The notes beneath the pieces were generated by a model that worked only from the letters and a program-made list of their open reading frames with translations, had not been told where the DNA came from and did not search any database. Shown here piece after piece: positions 25,271 to 38,200 of a DNA stretch of 64,000 nt; position 1 is the stretch's first letter; every line of letters starts with the position of its first letter. The stretch is from Epichloe hybrida (taxonomy: Eukaryota > Ascomycota > Sordariomycetes > Hypocreales > Clavicipitaceae), in assembly GCA_019022495.1 (NCBI GenBank), contig JAFEKR010000012.1, positions 744,001 through 808,000 of the forward strand, read 5' to 3'. A program made the position numbers and the translations under genes.

Positions 25271-26963
25271 TTGCAGGGGCTACGTGCCACCGTCGTCGTT
25301 CGGGACTTGAATCAAAACGGGCTTGGCTATCATGGAAACCGCTAATAAATGTGCTTGGGAGTGGCTGCATCAAGCGCCTATTAAACCAGTCGCAATGATG
25401 CACTCGATGCACTTAACAGAGTGTGCTGCAGCCTCTGCAGGCACATGGGCGCAGATCTCCCGGGCTGCAGGAGCAGCGACCCAAAATGGCCCCGCCAATA
25501 TTAATACGGAGCACTCAAACATACTAATAGATATTAAGCGCTCTCACCAAACGGCTAAGGCTAAGGAACCCCCCCCCCTCCCTAGTCCCCGGCCGAAGTC
25601 CCTGTTCGGCCCGTCAACAAGGCCAGTTGTAGTTATTTTTGGGGGCTATCTCGACTGTCCTCCTGATCAATATCCACAGGCAATTCCGCAAGAGGATAGC
25701 AGCCCGAGTGTCATGGCATGGGAACATGCAACTCCCGGGCTGCCGGCTTAATTACATGTAGAGCACTTGTGTGCACCGACCGTCACCCAAGACAAGAGAC
25801 AAGCGAAGAGGAGGTGGAGTGTCTTGCATTCCAAAGTATTCTAAAGCATTCCAAACTTGCCAGACCACTCGCTTCGTTGGAAAATGGAAACATGCCTCTT
25901 AATACAGCGAGCGTGTGGCCTGTTTCCCATCCATTTACAATAATGACCAAGCCAGCACGCAAAATTGATTCGGGGCGAGCAGGCAGGCAGCTGGGAATAT
26001 TGAACTGGCCGTGGATTCCGCCATGGGAGGGAACAGTTTGCGCAGCGCAGCGTAGCGCAGCTTTACATTTTATTCACCCATGTAACATGTATGTACATCC
26101 AGACTACATATGTAAATCCGTAGACCCGTGCTTGAAGCCAATCTCGCCTCTGTGCCTGGCAGGCAGGCTGGGGTGGCAATGGGATGATGGGATGGTGTGT
26201 GTGCCTTGGTCGTGCCCTGCCCGATGGATTGTGCAATAACACCCCCCCGACCCCACCCCCACGCCTTCCTCTCATCAGGCAACTGCTGCCATGATTGGTC
26301 CAGATGGGCGGTCGTCCCACCTGCCGGTATGCCCAATGCGGGATCGTCCTTGGTCTAAGTTGACTTAGCCTCAACACCATCAAACCGGACCCGTCTCCGT
26401 TGTCCTGCCCTAGGTTCCGCGGTTTTCCTACTAGTGTGCACTAGTGTGCGGCTGCGTCGCTCGTTCAGTCACTGTTCCTGGTCTCAGCAGTCTCAGCAGC
26501 TCTCTCTCCGTCTCTCCTCTTCTGGAACCTGCCTGGTCGGTGCCTTGTGCCTTGGCAACATGTGAGGCATGTCCCAGCTGCCTCCAACAGTGTTACACAC
26601 CAATGCTTCTCGAAGGACGGCAGTCTGCATCACTATCGTCTGAATCGACGTTGTCGTTTGCTGTTTTCGCCTTGCTCATTCCTGTCGATTACTTTACTTC
26701 GACCTTGGTCTTTGACCCTGAGTTCCGACGGCTCGGCCAAGGACGGAGAGGGAGGCAAGGCCAACATCCACAAAAAGAAAGGGGTCGATGCAGCGCAACA
26801 GCCGTGGAAAAGAAACGGACTGACAGAATCACTCAGCTGCTGGACTCTTTCCCTTGCCGTTTTCTGCTCATAATGCCACATTCATCATTATCTCTCTAAC
26901 AAACACACTGGCCGCGCGCATCGTCTCGAATTCTGTGGCCAACGATTCCCTATCCCGCTGGTC

Positions 26964-29013
26964 ATGGAAAGCCTCGATGGTCACCTCCAGGTCCCTCCGG
27001 ATCGGAGCCAGATCTTGGGCAGGCAATCATGGAAGGTGCGCCAATATACCCCTCATGCTCATTGTTAAACAATGGGAGCTAACGAGTTTGTCCTCTTTCA
27101 GACGAGATACATCACCGTGGGTTCCCGCCAAACTGCCGCCAGAGATCGACAAGGGGGCCAGGCTTTCTCCCTAAACCCTTCCAATCGCGTCAGCAGCGTC
27201 ATTTCGAAAACCGTGAACAAAAATGCGACCAACGATCCGTATCTTTCTGTTTTCAAATCCAAGGTAAATTGCACATGCTGCACTACGAGCTTCTGTCTAC
27301 TATGTGACTGACATCGACATCTGCGGATAGGACGATGGGGAACCCATACAGCAATGGCTGCTATCCCACGTCTCTGATTGTCAGGTCCAGCTGCTCTCCC
27401 ATCGCAAGCAAGGTCCCGTCCTTCCGACTCTCGTCGTCACCATCTCCAACAACCAACGAAGGCGTCGATCCACCCGGGCCACTGGTTTCATCTCGTCAAA
27501 CAAAGATTCGGGCGTTACAACTTTATGGTTTCGCACGCCACCCGATGAACACCGTCCTAGCCTTGACGAGTGGGCTCGGTTTATCATGGCTAAGAAGGGC
27601 TCGGCGAGCACTGTGGAGAGCCCCGTATCACCCGTCTTCACGTCACCTTTTCAGACCCGTAGCCATCATGATAGCCCGGATCTCCTCCCACGACCAGGCA
27701 GTGGCAACCGAGGGCTCCAGCACAAGAGCTCCACTGCCACATACTCGACAGGACCTTTGGATCGGCCCGCGACATTCAGTTCAGAATCGCCAAGTCTGCG
27801 TTCGAAACGAAGTGACATCTCCTCTCCTTCAAGTAACAATCATCCTACCCAAAAAATACCCTATTCCATTCCAGAACAACACTATACCGCCATTTTACCC
27901 GGTGACATTGTGACTCCGAGACGGAATGGGGAATATCAAGGACAATTCATCGAGGGATGGACCTCGGCTCAGGGCCGCTCCTCCACAATGAGTTCGCCGG
28001 TGAGAGGCAGGGACAGCATAGGCTCACAAAGCCAGCAACCATCTCCCGTGGTCGATGTCGCGTCACCACCTGCCCCTGGGGAGACGATTCTGGACCGCGC
28101 TTTTCAACTTGGGCAAATTCCTGGAGCTGGATCGTACATCCCCGGTCAAGAGAAATTGAGTTCGATTGCCCGATTCGATGCCTTGATGCGTGAATCAGAC
28201 GGCAAAAGAAGGAAACGAGAGACTGTTCGGAGGGGCCAGCAAGGCGTCAACCGAAGTGCTTTTGATGAGGACGATAGCTCAGACGGTGGGCAAGGCGAAG
28301 AAGATGAAGAATCTGACGATTCTGACGATTCTGACGATTCTGACGGTTCTGACGATTCTGATTCGGAGAGCGACGCTTACTCTCCAGATCAGAATCAGAG
28401 TGATCCCCACAGCGCGCCTCTCATGTCACCCTCTGCGCAACGTGCATTGGCTTATATCACTTGCGGGGGCCGAAATGAATCGGACCGCAACTCGAAAAAA
28501 CATCGCCCATCCGTGTCACGTACTCATCTGAGCTTCCATGCGGGCATGGCTCCGCCATCAAAACTGGCACCCCCTTCGCGGCCGCACACTGCTCATGCCA
28601 AGAGCAGGCCCAATGCCTCCCGAGCCCAAAGCACTCCGCACCTCATGCCGACAGCTACACCAAGCTTGGACCTACCCTCCTCCGGAAGAGCTCAAGACGA
28701 GCCTTATCCCTCTACTACAACCACGGATAAACGTCACTCCAACTCGAGTGCTAAGAGGTCGAGTATAACCGGGCCTACCAAGAGGCTCTCTAGCACCAGC
28801 AGCTTACTGCTCGTCCAGACCAACGCCAGTGCAGGAAGTAGTCACATCAGCAGCGAGGCGGACATCCAAAACAATGCCTCAGCGCCCAGGGCAAACTTGA
28901 GTCTGCGTGGTTCCGGCCCTCCTCCACGACCCAAGGAGCTAGATGACCAGGAGAGACGTTGCAGGTGGCGAAATGGCGTCGGCATCGTTGCGGCCGAAGG
29001 GGGCTTTTTGTGA
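26964..29013 (+). CDS. PH-like-domain protein with Ser/Asp repeats (hypothetical)
   Basis: Three exons: 26964-27035, 27102-27263 and 27331-29013, all phase 0, giving 638 residues. Introns have GCTAAC and CTGAC branch sites. The first about 190 residues form a pleckstrin-homology-like fold by pattern: QSWKTRYITVGS, YLSVFKSKDDGEPIQQWLLS, LPTLVVTISN, TTLWFRTPPDEH and a C-terminal helix with a conserved Trp (SLDEWARFIM). The rest is disordered, Ser/Pro-rich, with an acidic Ser-Asp repeat tract at about 28315-28372. The protein ends EGGFL. PH-like domains bind phosphoinositides or proteins; the partner is unknown. The start ATG is the first in frame and leads directly into the domain. Confidence 0.75.
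28315..28372. repeat. In-frame (TCTGACGAT)n repeat coding SDD units
   Basis: Perfect and near-perfect 9-bp units encode a Ser-Asp-Asp run inside the PH-like-domain gene; likely length-variable between strains. Confidence 0.85.
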
Positions 29014-30330
29014 TCGTGGCTCTGGGAAGCTACAACCATCCCAGGGCAACACCAAACACAGTTTGGCCTGGCCCGCTTGGTCAACTACGCACCAGTCTAA
29101 TCTACCGACCCGTTCATTGATAATGTCCAAGTTTGCGCGAACATTTTGCAGTACCATTTGGCTTCTGAGCGAGGAAAGAAAAGAGAAACAAGAGCAAGGA
29201 GACGACATGTGTATGATGATCCCATTTTGATACCGATCAACATGTCACCACGACCTTTTTTATCATTCACGACGGCATAACCGCTTCTTCATCAGCCACA
29301 ATTGGCCCATCATTTCGCGTTTCAATAACCGAAAGAGACTCGGAGCACCCAGTGTGGTTCCCTGTACTCTTCTCTTCACGATATACAGTTGTTCTTTCGT
29401 TGGATTTTCTTTTTGGATTTTTTTTTTATGCGCATCCTGAAAAAGCATTCAACCTTGCACCCATCACCTTCATCATCCATTCCGACCATTGTGGGCCTTG
29501 ATCACCAATTATCAGGAGTACACTGCGTCCAGATACTGTGCGTTTGGATTTTTATTAGATTTGGATGGACACGTCATGACTACCAAGATTTACGATACCA
29601 CATTCTTCTATGCTATTGTCTTGCCAAGCCCCCCTTTTTTTATATCGAATACACCTTGCATGTAAAAGTTGATGATTTCAGCCTCTCGAGGGTGTCATGT
29701 AATTTCTACCTACCTGCGTTGATTTTCCATTCATGCACATGATGACTTTATTGAAATGTGGAATTTGAGCAGCGCACGTGCATCGAGGGCGAGGTTATCG
29801 AAAGAAATACGAAGCCACAGTGACGTGGTTTGCAAATTATGGTGAGCTGTTCACTTTGGGACAAGGAGTGACTGTGGTGCAGCCTCTTCTGCCGTGCCGT
29901 GTGTTTCATGAATTCAATTGCATCAGCATTCAAGTGGATATCCTTGTGCGCGCAGACGTTTCCCCATCATTCTGCTATCTGCATGTAGACTTGTCTTGTT
30001 TGTCTGTTCTTGTGGTGGTCATTTACCCACTTTCCCCATCCATCACCCCGACCCCGCATTGGTCACGGAAAGACACGGAGCTCGCCCGCGTCTTGCCGTC
30101 TCAGACAGTATTATATCCACACCCCATTTCAGAATTTCTCTAGTTCTTTTATCTCTTCTTCCGCGGCCGACAAGTCAACTTTTTGTTATTGCCTGACAGA
30201 TAGGAAATATGGTTCCGGCTATTCTTTCCATCCCCCTTTTCTTCTCTACGTTGTGTCCCGAGTAGAGTCTTTAAAGGACGACAGAGACTTGGGTTGCCTG
30301 GTTAGTCTCGGGCCCTTTTTTTTCTCTCTC
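29014..30330. other. Convergent 3' intergenic region
   Basis: About 1.3 kb between the PH-like gene and CSE1 3' ends; T-rich stretches, no supported gene. Confidence 0.6.
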
Positions 30331-33300
30331 TCAGCGAATGTACTGCGCAATGGCCTCTTGCTGCTCAGGGGGGAGTCGCTGCGAGATGAAGTTGGCAATA
30401 GCCCCATTGTGTCGCTGGTTGGCGGCCACCATATACTCCTTTACCCATGAGGTTACGTTCTGGATCTCAGGGAAATCGTCGCGCGCGACGGGCTTGCAGG
30501 TGTTGAGAGCAGTGTACGTCATGCCAAATCCGATATCGTCCACCGAGGCTTCGGTGATAATCTCATCGCCTGCGCCAGCGGCAACTGCTGGCGGGTTGGC
30601 AAGTAGAGATAACAGTATGCGACAAGTGTTGGCCCATCCCTTCATGAATTTCTCGCTGAACACTCGTGAGTCGCAGAGCGTTTTAGTGAGTGATACCACG
30701 GCGGTTTTGCGGTCCACGGGCTTGGCGAGCTTTTCGGTTTCAGCCAGCACAAAGGGAGGGTAAACTTGGGCGAAAGCACGGTCGTCAATCTGATCGGATT
30801 GCTTGATGAAGAAGTCTGCGCCATATCCGGCTTCAAGTCTGGCACTGACTAGATGGTAGAAGCGGGCGAATCGGATCTTGAACGAATCAGCGGGTGAACC
30901 TTGCAGCTTTGTGTATAAAAGCTGAATTATAGTGCCAAAATACTTGTCTAGAGCCGAACTATAACATGAATTTGCGTGTTAGTTTGGTCAACGTGGGTAG
31001 GTAGATGCGCAATACATGCTGAAGGATACAACCGTTGTACTCACGGCGCAAAGGAATTGACAATAGCGTCCAGAATATCAAACGCCTGACACTCGGATTT
31101 CTTCAGGGCAAGAAGCTTCTGGAAAATGCCAAGGACAGCCTCTAGCTGGTTGTCGTTCTGGATGTGCCCTGATGCCTTGGGAACAACAGCCGACAAAAGT
31201 CGCACGCATGCCGCGACGTTGCCGCGGGTTTCCCACAGTGGGGCGGCGAGTAAAGGTCCCAAGAGGTTCTTGTAGTTTTCCGAGATGGCGTCCGGGGGGC
31301 TTGACTCGAGCAGTTGGGCAAGAATTTGGAAGATGTATGGAATGAATTCAGTGACGTCTTCTGTGAGAATAAGGTTGAAAGGCTCCCAGAGTTTCTGGTT
31401 GAAAATGCCGGCATTATTTGCTGCACAGTATCTGACAAGGGCCCCCATAGCCTCGAAGTGGTAGTAGTAGAAGCGAGGATTGCTCGGGTTGTGTTTCATC
31501 ACATTTGTAATGAGAAGAAGATGGGTCAAGACACTGTCCAGCATAGGAGAGGCGCCGTCCTTGATGACAATGAGGATTCTCATCACGCATCGCATCAAGA
31601 ATTCGTTCTCCTGAAGCTTGGCCGCATTTGACTCTTGCTCAATCAGCTTGAACAAATGGTTCAGTAGATCTTTTGCGAAAGGTTCAATATCGGCGCGAGG
31701 AAACATTTGGTTTCCAGCATCGTCGGCCAAGAACAAGACACGCTCAACAGCAATGGCTGCATATGTATAAACCACGTAGTTTGACGAGTTCAGGTTCTGA
31801 ATTAATGGCTTGATAGCAACAGTCCATTGCTCCTTCGACAGTTGACTGCGAAACGTGTACAGGTACTTGATGGCGTCAACCTTGGATATGGGTTCGACCC
31901 CGTCAGTAGCCATAAGGTCCTGAGCGATGTGCTGTTCAAAAAACTCCACCACATTTACCAAAGGGTTGACCGTCTTGACACCTTGTGCCTGTGTGACAGC
32001 TCCCTTTGCGGCTATGGACAGGAACAGGTAGACGGCAGTGTCCTTGGCTTTCCAGTCTGTCTTGCCTTGTGCAAGATAATGGGTGATGTACTTGGAAACA
32101 GCCGTAGTCACAGATGTCTCAAACCTTTCTTGCAACTTTCGCAAGAAATCTGTAGATGATCGTCGTCTCGAATCGGTATCCGAGCCTTCCAAATCTCGTC
32201 GAATAAACTCAATAGGTTCGTCCTCAAACATTTCAATGTCCGACTCGCGCAGAGCAACATTGGGCAGAATGACTTTCTCCACGATTTGTGCTAGTACGTT
32301 CTCGTCGTTGAACACGTTGGCGTGATCGGCGGTGGATGCGACAGCGGTCAAAAAGTGCAAGCTCTTGCTCACCAAGTTGTCGTACTTCGTGTCCGTACCA
32401 ATCGTAGTTAAGAGATTCCATGCACTGGTGATAAAAGGCTGAACATATTTTGAAAAGTCTTCGTCATATTTTATGGTGTATAGCTCTAGCAATTCGCAGA
32501 TGCCAGCCTTGACTGTGTCCACGACGCTAGTCTCATCGGCGTCGTCGGTGACCAGCAAAGAGTTGGAGTAAGTCAAGTATTTATGGAGTAGCTCGGAGAT
32601 GCTGCCCAAGTTCTCTTCGAATATAGGGGGGAGGTCATGGGATGACATGTCGTGCAAGATTCTGATTTGCAGATCCAGCGTCTCGAACCATCCCTTGAGG
32701 GCATCCTTGTTATTGACATGCTCGGCAATTTTGCGGTCGGTGGTCTGTAAAATTTTGTCAGCATCAATATCTCATCTATATGAATCTATCACCAGACTTA
32801 CAACTAGCAGTTGAACAAAAGGCTGGCCAAATGTGTTGACGACGTGATTGATCTCGTTATACAGTTCGTTTGACCGGTTCAGAGGGCGCCATCTGTTGAA
32901 AATAGAGTGTGCGACTTCTAGAACGCCTACATTGGTTTTCGGGTCATTGGAAGAGAATCGGCTCACTAGTTCCTAGACGAAGCTTCTTAGCAAAAGAGTT
33001 TCTCGTTTTCATATCGGGCGAAATCACCTGTGTGAGCGTATCCCATCGTCTCCAAAAATCGGAGTCTGCAATGACGCTAATGGCTTCGCCCAACTGCTTC
33101 TGAACGTTGGGCGGGCTCGAGATCATCAGACCGATAAGTTGCTCCTTGATGGTTTGGACCTCATCTTGGGAGATTTTGTAGTTGCCCTCCTCGTCCTATC
33201 CACCGCATAGCTTAGTATTCGTGTCGAGCATGTCAGGGTGGGGGAAGAATCGAGTCGATACGAACCACATAGTTGGAGCGAATGAAGTTTTTGAAAGCGA

Positions 33301-33555
33301 GGGATGCCGCAAGCCTCGTTTTCACAGGAAGAGAGTCGGAGCTGACGATGTTGAGCAGGGTGAGAGAGTACTGTGGTCTTGCGGCCTCTTGCTTCAGAGC
33401 ATTTTCGGCTGCAAGATGCGTTTATTTGTTAGCACTGGGGAGCGGGGCAGCAAGCTTGTCGGCCGCAGCAAGAAATGTGACGTACCTTTGCGATGCTGTG
33501 AAGGATCGAGGGTGGCATTCAACAGCTGAGAAACATGTCCAATATCTGCCGCCAT
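30331..33555 (-). CDS. CSE1: Exportin-2 / importin-alpha re-exporter Cse1
   Basis: Importin-beta-family karyopherin that returns importin-alpha to the cytoplasm with RanGTP. Six exons on the minus strand: 33555-33486, 33408-33266, 33195-33028, 32972-32802, 32744-31045 and 30958-30331. They total 960 codons (959 residues; yeast 960). The start MAADIGHVSQLLNATLDP and the importin-beta N-terminal region (SLAFKNFIRSNYVDEEGNYK) are typical. The Cse1 region has IAEHVNNKDALKGWFETLDL and the rest is HEAT-repeat helical. It ends with the CAS C-terminal domain (GTIIQLLYTKLQGSPADSFK). Exon 2 uses a GTTCGT donor; other junctions are standard. Essential housekeeping gene with no visible defect. Confidence 0.96.
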
Positions 33556-35228
33556 TGCGAGATCTCTTTTAGGAGAGCTGCACTGTGGATGGGATGCAAA
33601 AACAGATGATGCGATGCGTTGTGGTCTCGTTGCCAAAGGTGGAGGACTTTTTGACAATTGCCCATGGCGACGGTGAATTCGAGGCGACCAGGGGTCTGTC
33701 TGGTAACTCTGGTTCTTCCACTTGCATGTGGGGAAGCTCGAGAATCAACTGCAACCAGGCACTTCTGTAATAACAATAACGGCTATTACAACCTCTTTCA
33801 AGCTTTTTGTCAAATTTGGCCCAATACCTGGAAAGAGCAGCCTATAGTTTAATCTGTCCTGCTTCATGTGCTTCTGGTAAAGAGATACCAACCGTCTCTG
33901 GCTCTGGCCAGAGGTTATCAACGAACATTGAAACAAAGCTTGTGGTGAGGAGCCGCGCAGACGAAAAGGGAAAGGCGGCAATGGCGTCGCCTGTGCCTGG
34001 GAAGCAAGCTACCCTATCATGCATGATGTTGCAAAAGACCAGCAGCAACCGCACAACTTGTGTTCGCTTTTGCTAGCTAGTGGTAGCTGGTTCACTACTT
34101 TGTAATGGTCTGGAGAAGTTGCGTGTCCTTTCGTGTCCTTTCGTGTCCTTGCGCAGGCTACACCATGTAGTTGATTTGCCACTGGCTCTCGCTCGAGCGA
34201 GGCAGACGGCCCAGGCATAATAAGCAATTATTATTGGAGGCCTTATTGGTGACAGTTTGTGGTCCGGTGGACGTTTGGAGGCGTTATGAAGTGGCTGCAG
34301 AACCTGCTGCAGAGAAGCTGTCCTGTCTTGCCTAGGTCCTGTGGAATAAATAAGAAACAATTGACCTAACTGCTAGGGAAGAGTAGAAACATGGAAAAAT
34401 AAAAACAGACCTGCCCTCTGGCATCGTAGCATTAGCAAAGAGTAGAGTAGATAGGCGTCTGCTGGTGCCGTCGCTTTTTTGGCCTGTTTTAACTTGGCGG
34501 CGTCCGGTCCGGTCTTCACCAAACCCCTTCAGCTCGTCCACCTTAGACCTACCAGTACAAACCTTCCATAGCTACTGGTACCGACCCAACAAAATGCTGG
34601 GTGAATTGCCAGCAAATGCAGGTACTTGTACATCGGAATTTCTCAACAGCCACTTGCCTCGCCTGGCTCTGCATCATCAGCTCTTCTGGACTCATCGACT
34701 GTGCATCCCATTGTTGGCCTTCCCTTCACCCCTCCCTCAAGTCACATCCTAGAGGTTGACCTAAGTTTCCTTACTGTCTCAAGCCGAATCTTGTCCTTTG
34801 CCAATCCTGCATTGTCCATGTCCACCACCCACACCCACTCACTACTTCTCGCGTCTATCTAGCTATACGGCCTTGTCTCTGGCCTCATCTCGTCTCTCGA
34901 ACTCTAGGCTCTTCAATCTTCCGACTCAGCGCTCGGTGCGGCCTTATTCCCGCCGCCACTACTTTTGATGCCCTTTGATGCAGAACGCCCGCTTGGACTG
35001 ATCACCCGGTGAGTTTCATTCACCATCTGGCCCCTCCGCCGTGTCCTGGATATCGCCGGCCGATTTCAAGCTTCCTCTGAGTTGCTCTTTTACAAAGCGG
35101 TGCCAGACCATGGATGATGTACAACCCTGGTGGAAGAGCATCGCCTAGATCCCCCCCTAATCTCTCTGTCGTTCTAACTTGCAACAGTCCACCTTTGCTA
35201 TCAAATCATTCCCCCAGCAGACGAGCAC
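33556..35228. other. Divergent promoter region, CSE1 / tsc2
   Basis: About 1.7 kb upstream of both genes. Holds three direct copies of TCGTGTCCTT near 34122-34150, pyrimidine-rich tracts before the tsc2 ATG, and no supported gene. Confidence 0.55.
34122..34150. repeat. Tandem repeat (TCGTGTCCTT)x3
   Basis: Three near-perfect 10-bp copies in the CSE1/tsc2 intergenic region. Confidence 0.85.
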
Positions 35229-38200
35229 ATGTCCCAGCGACCAGAAGATGATCCCTCTGTACCGGATTCGAGCCGCCCCAGCGGACTGGCTACTGTGTTC
35301 CGAAGCTTGACAAACTCCAAGGGCACAAAAGCTCCGCCGCCGTTATCAGCATCATCCGCTGCCTTGCCACGAGCCGAGCTCACAAATGCAATACCCACAA
35401 AGTTCCGCGAGCTGTCGACCAATCATATGGATGCATTTGAGCTCCTCAAGCATGGAAGCCCGAGCGAACGTATCTCTGCGGCAAATACTCTCAAGTATGC
35501 CATTACAGAGTATCCTCTGAACCCGATACTGGACATCTGGTACGCGGCCAAGGACCTCATCGATCCATCGAATCCTTCGTCAACGAGAGCGGCTGGCTGG
35601 GAACTATTGACAGAATGTGCGAAACATCCATCGTCGACCGATTTAGAGCGAAAAGAATACTTCCAAACTTTGTCTGCTGCTGCCAACCCGGAAGACTTTC
35701 ACTTGCAACTTGCTGCCCTGGTGGACCTGACGAACCATGGCCGCGTGCTCGCTGGCTTTGACTACGACTTGTTACCGCTACTCACAACCTGGCTGCAAGA
35801 TGCGTATAATGCAGCGCGTACCGCGAGGAAGAATTCGCACCCTGGTCGCAATGCGGGTAGCTTAACAAGAGGGAAAACTGCGGCTTCGGGAGAGGACAAG
35901 AACTTTGCACAGCTTTTCTTGTTTCTTTTGGATGTCATCAAGTTCAGTTTCAATACTGCCGATGAGCCGGCTGTAATTGACCTCATTGACACAGTCCTTA
36001 CCATTTGCATGAATACTAGCCAGGAGGACGACCTGCGATCCTGTATCAACGTCATGGATGCCATTGTGACCTTCGGGTTCATCCCACAAAGCAAGCTCAA
36101 GGATTGCGTTCAAGTGCTTAGCTCTATCTATTGTATGGTGCAAGGCTTGCAGAAAAATTCGTGGCACACAATTGCCAACCTGTGCAAGTCTCATAACGGA
36201 CAGGGTACAGTTCGTATCATGCTCGACATTCTCCGAAATCTGCAACCGGGCGTAAAAGACAAAGATTCAAGCAGAGAGACACGCGGTAGCCTGGCTGTGC
36301 TCCAGAAGTTGCTGTCAAAAACTGCTGAAAAAGGGTATCCTGCCGTTCCTTACGCTTTGTTAGTTGACGGCTTGTCCAATACACTGAAGGCAACTAAGTC
36401 GCTGCGGGTATATGTGTCTATTCTGCAGCTCATAAACTCGCTGTTCGACGATGGAGAGGGTCACATTCACCGCCTGATTGTTGATGAGGACTGGTCAAAA
36501 TCTCTGGACGTGGCTGCTGATTGCTACCGACGGATCAATGACATATATGACAGGCAACAAACATCCCATGAGGAGTCGCAGGCGGCCAACGTGGACCGTG
36601 AGCTCTCAACGCTAATCCGGCGACTCGATGCAGTAATAAAGGAGAAATCCGGGGACTTCATCCCGCGGCAAACCATTATCAAATTTTTCACCGATGTGCA
36701 CACCTTGCTCCCGGATGAGACCGCCAGAACCGTTTTGGATTACTTCCAGGAGTTTCGATGCTGCTCTCCCTCTGACTTAAGGTGGGAGGAAAACCTCAAC
36801 CTAGTACTGGAAGCGTTCTTCAGCAACCGAAGTCGAAGCTCGGATACAAGACTCAGAGCTTTGCAAGCAACCATGGATGCGTATGAGATCGTCGATCTGG
36901 TTGGCGATGGTGCAGAACAAAACTTCATTCCGAGATTGGCCAAGAGCATCTTGCAGAATGTTGCCGAGGAGGGTGATGTTTTGGTGCTCGACGCAGTAAT
37001 GTCGCTGATGGTCTCTGTCGTCGTGTCATGCGATCTGGAACTCTTTGATTTCGTCGTCGAGGCACTGAGGACCCTTGTTGTCAGCGATCGTTTCAGGTCT
37101 TCCATGTCATCAGCCATGTCAGTATCAATCTCTCCGGACGCACCGCCACCACGTCTGGCACAGCCCCAATCGCCTGCCAACGTGGTAACCACGGGATATG
37201 TCAAGATGTTTCTGCGGACTATGAACTCTCATAATGAGAAGAGTGTCAGGCTGTACAACGTTCTTGTTGGTATTGCCAAGCCGAGCCACTGCGAAATCGA
37301 TGCCAGGCTTACTGCAATGAAACTCCTTTTTCGATTACGCGCCGATTGGGCTCACAGAGTCTTCGTGACAGATGATCTGGACAACACGTCTCTGGCCACT
37401 GCCATGTGCCGTACGGATGCATCCCATGCTAAGAAGCAGGCTGAAGAGGCCGCACAATATCTTCGAACGTCTCGAGCTGATCATGGCACCCAATCGCGAC
37501 CATCACGCGGTGTCTCTCTGGGACAGACTCAAGTTCAAGAACGAGCGACACCAGTTCGAACACCAAGTGGCGGGAAAGGTCTGCTTGGGAGGCAGCATCA
37601 ATTATGGAAATGCCCTGATCGTAATGCTCTGCCCGAATCAATTCCAAGTCTCATCAGTCCTGTGCTGGTTTCACACAGCTGGACATCTGAGTCCTCAGAC
37701 GATGACGAAATCCATCCGAGCGACAGGTTGCACAAATCTTCTGTTCTCAATATGGGAATTTGGCTCGATGCTGTGCTCGAACTTCTTCAAGGGAGCGAAT
37801 GGGAGGTGTACAGTTTCGTTTTGGTTCATTTGCCATCCCAGCTCAGCAACCATGGGATTTTTAGTGCTGCAATTCCGCAAATTCAAGAATTGCGACGAAT
37901 CATCTGCGACCAAATACGGACCAATGGTTTCCAAGAGCCTCCCTTCATCTCTGGTCTTCGGCGAGCAGATGTAGCCATCTGCCTGTTCCACAGCTTGACC
38001 ATGATTCTGAGCTACCATGAGCACTTTGGCAAGGGAGACGAGGACGAAATCGTCAAGACTTTCATTCTCGGCATTGGTACTTGGGAGCGGACAGCCAAAT
38101 ATTGTATCCACGCCCTGTCGATTTGCTGCCATGAACTCCCACTCTCCACCAGCAAGTCACTGGTACAAATGCTCAACCAAATGGCGGCCAGTATCACGCA

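Larger units (their letters stand above)
22247..26963. other. Gene-poor 4.7-kb region
   Basis: No convincing gene. The proximal part to about 23 kb is probably 3'-UTR and spacer. From 24.2 to 25.7 kb composition is mosaic, with short coding-like minus-strand fragments broken by stops (see 24766-25270), a TACGGATCC cluster (24291-24320) and a poly-C run near 25570. From about 26.4 kb a CT-rich tract marks the promoter and leader of the next gene. Confidence 0.5.

Noticed and set aside
25285..25325. tRNA B-box-like GATTCAAGTCCC on the minus strand
   Set aside because: No matching A-box or acceptor pairing found around it.
37372..37974. 200-codon out-of-frame ORF inside tsc2
   Set aside because: The tsc2 frame is continuous through this region; shadow.
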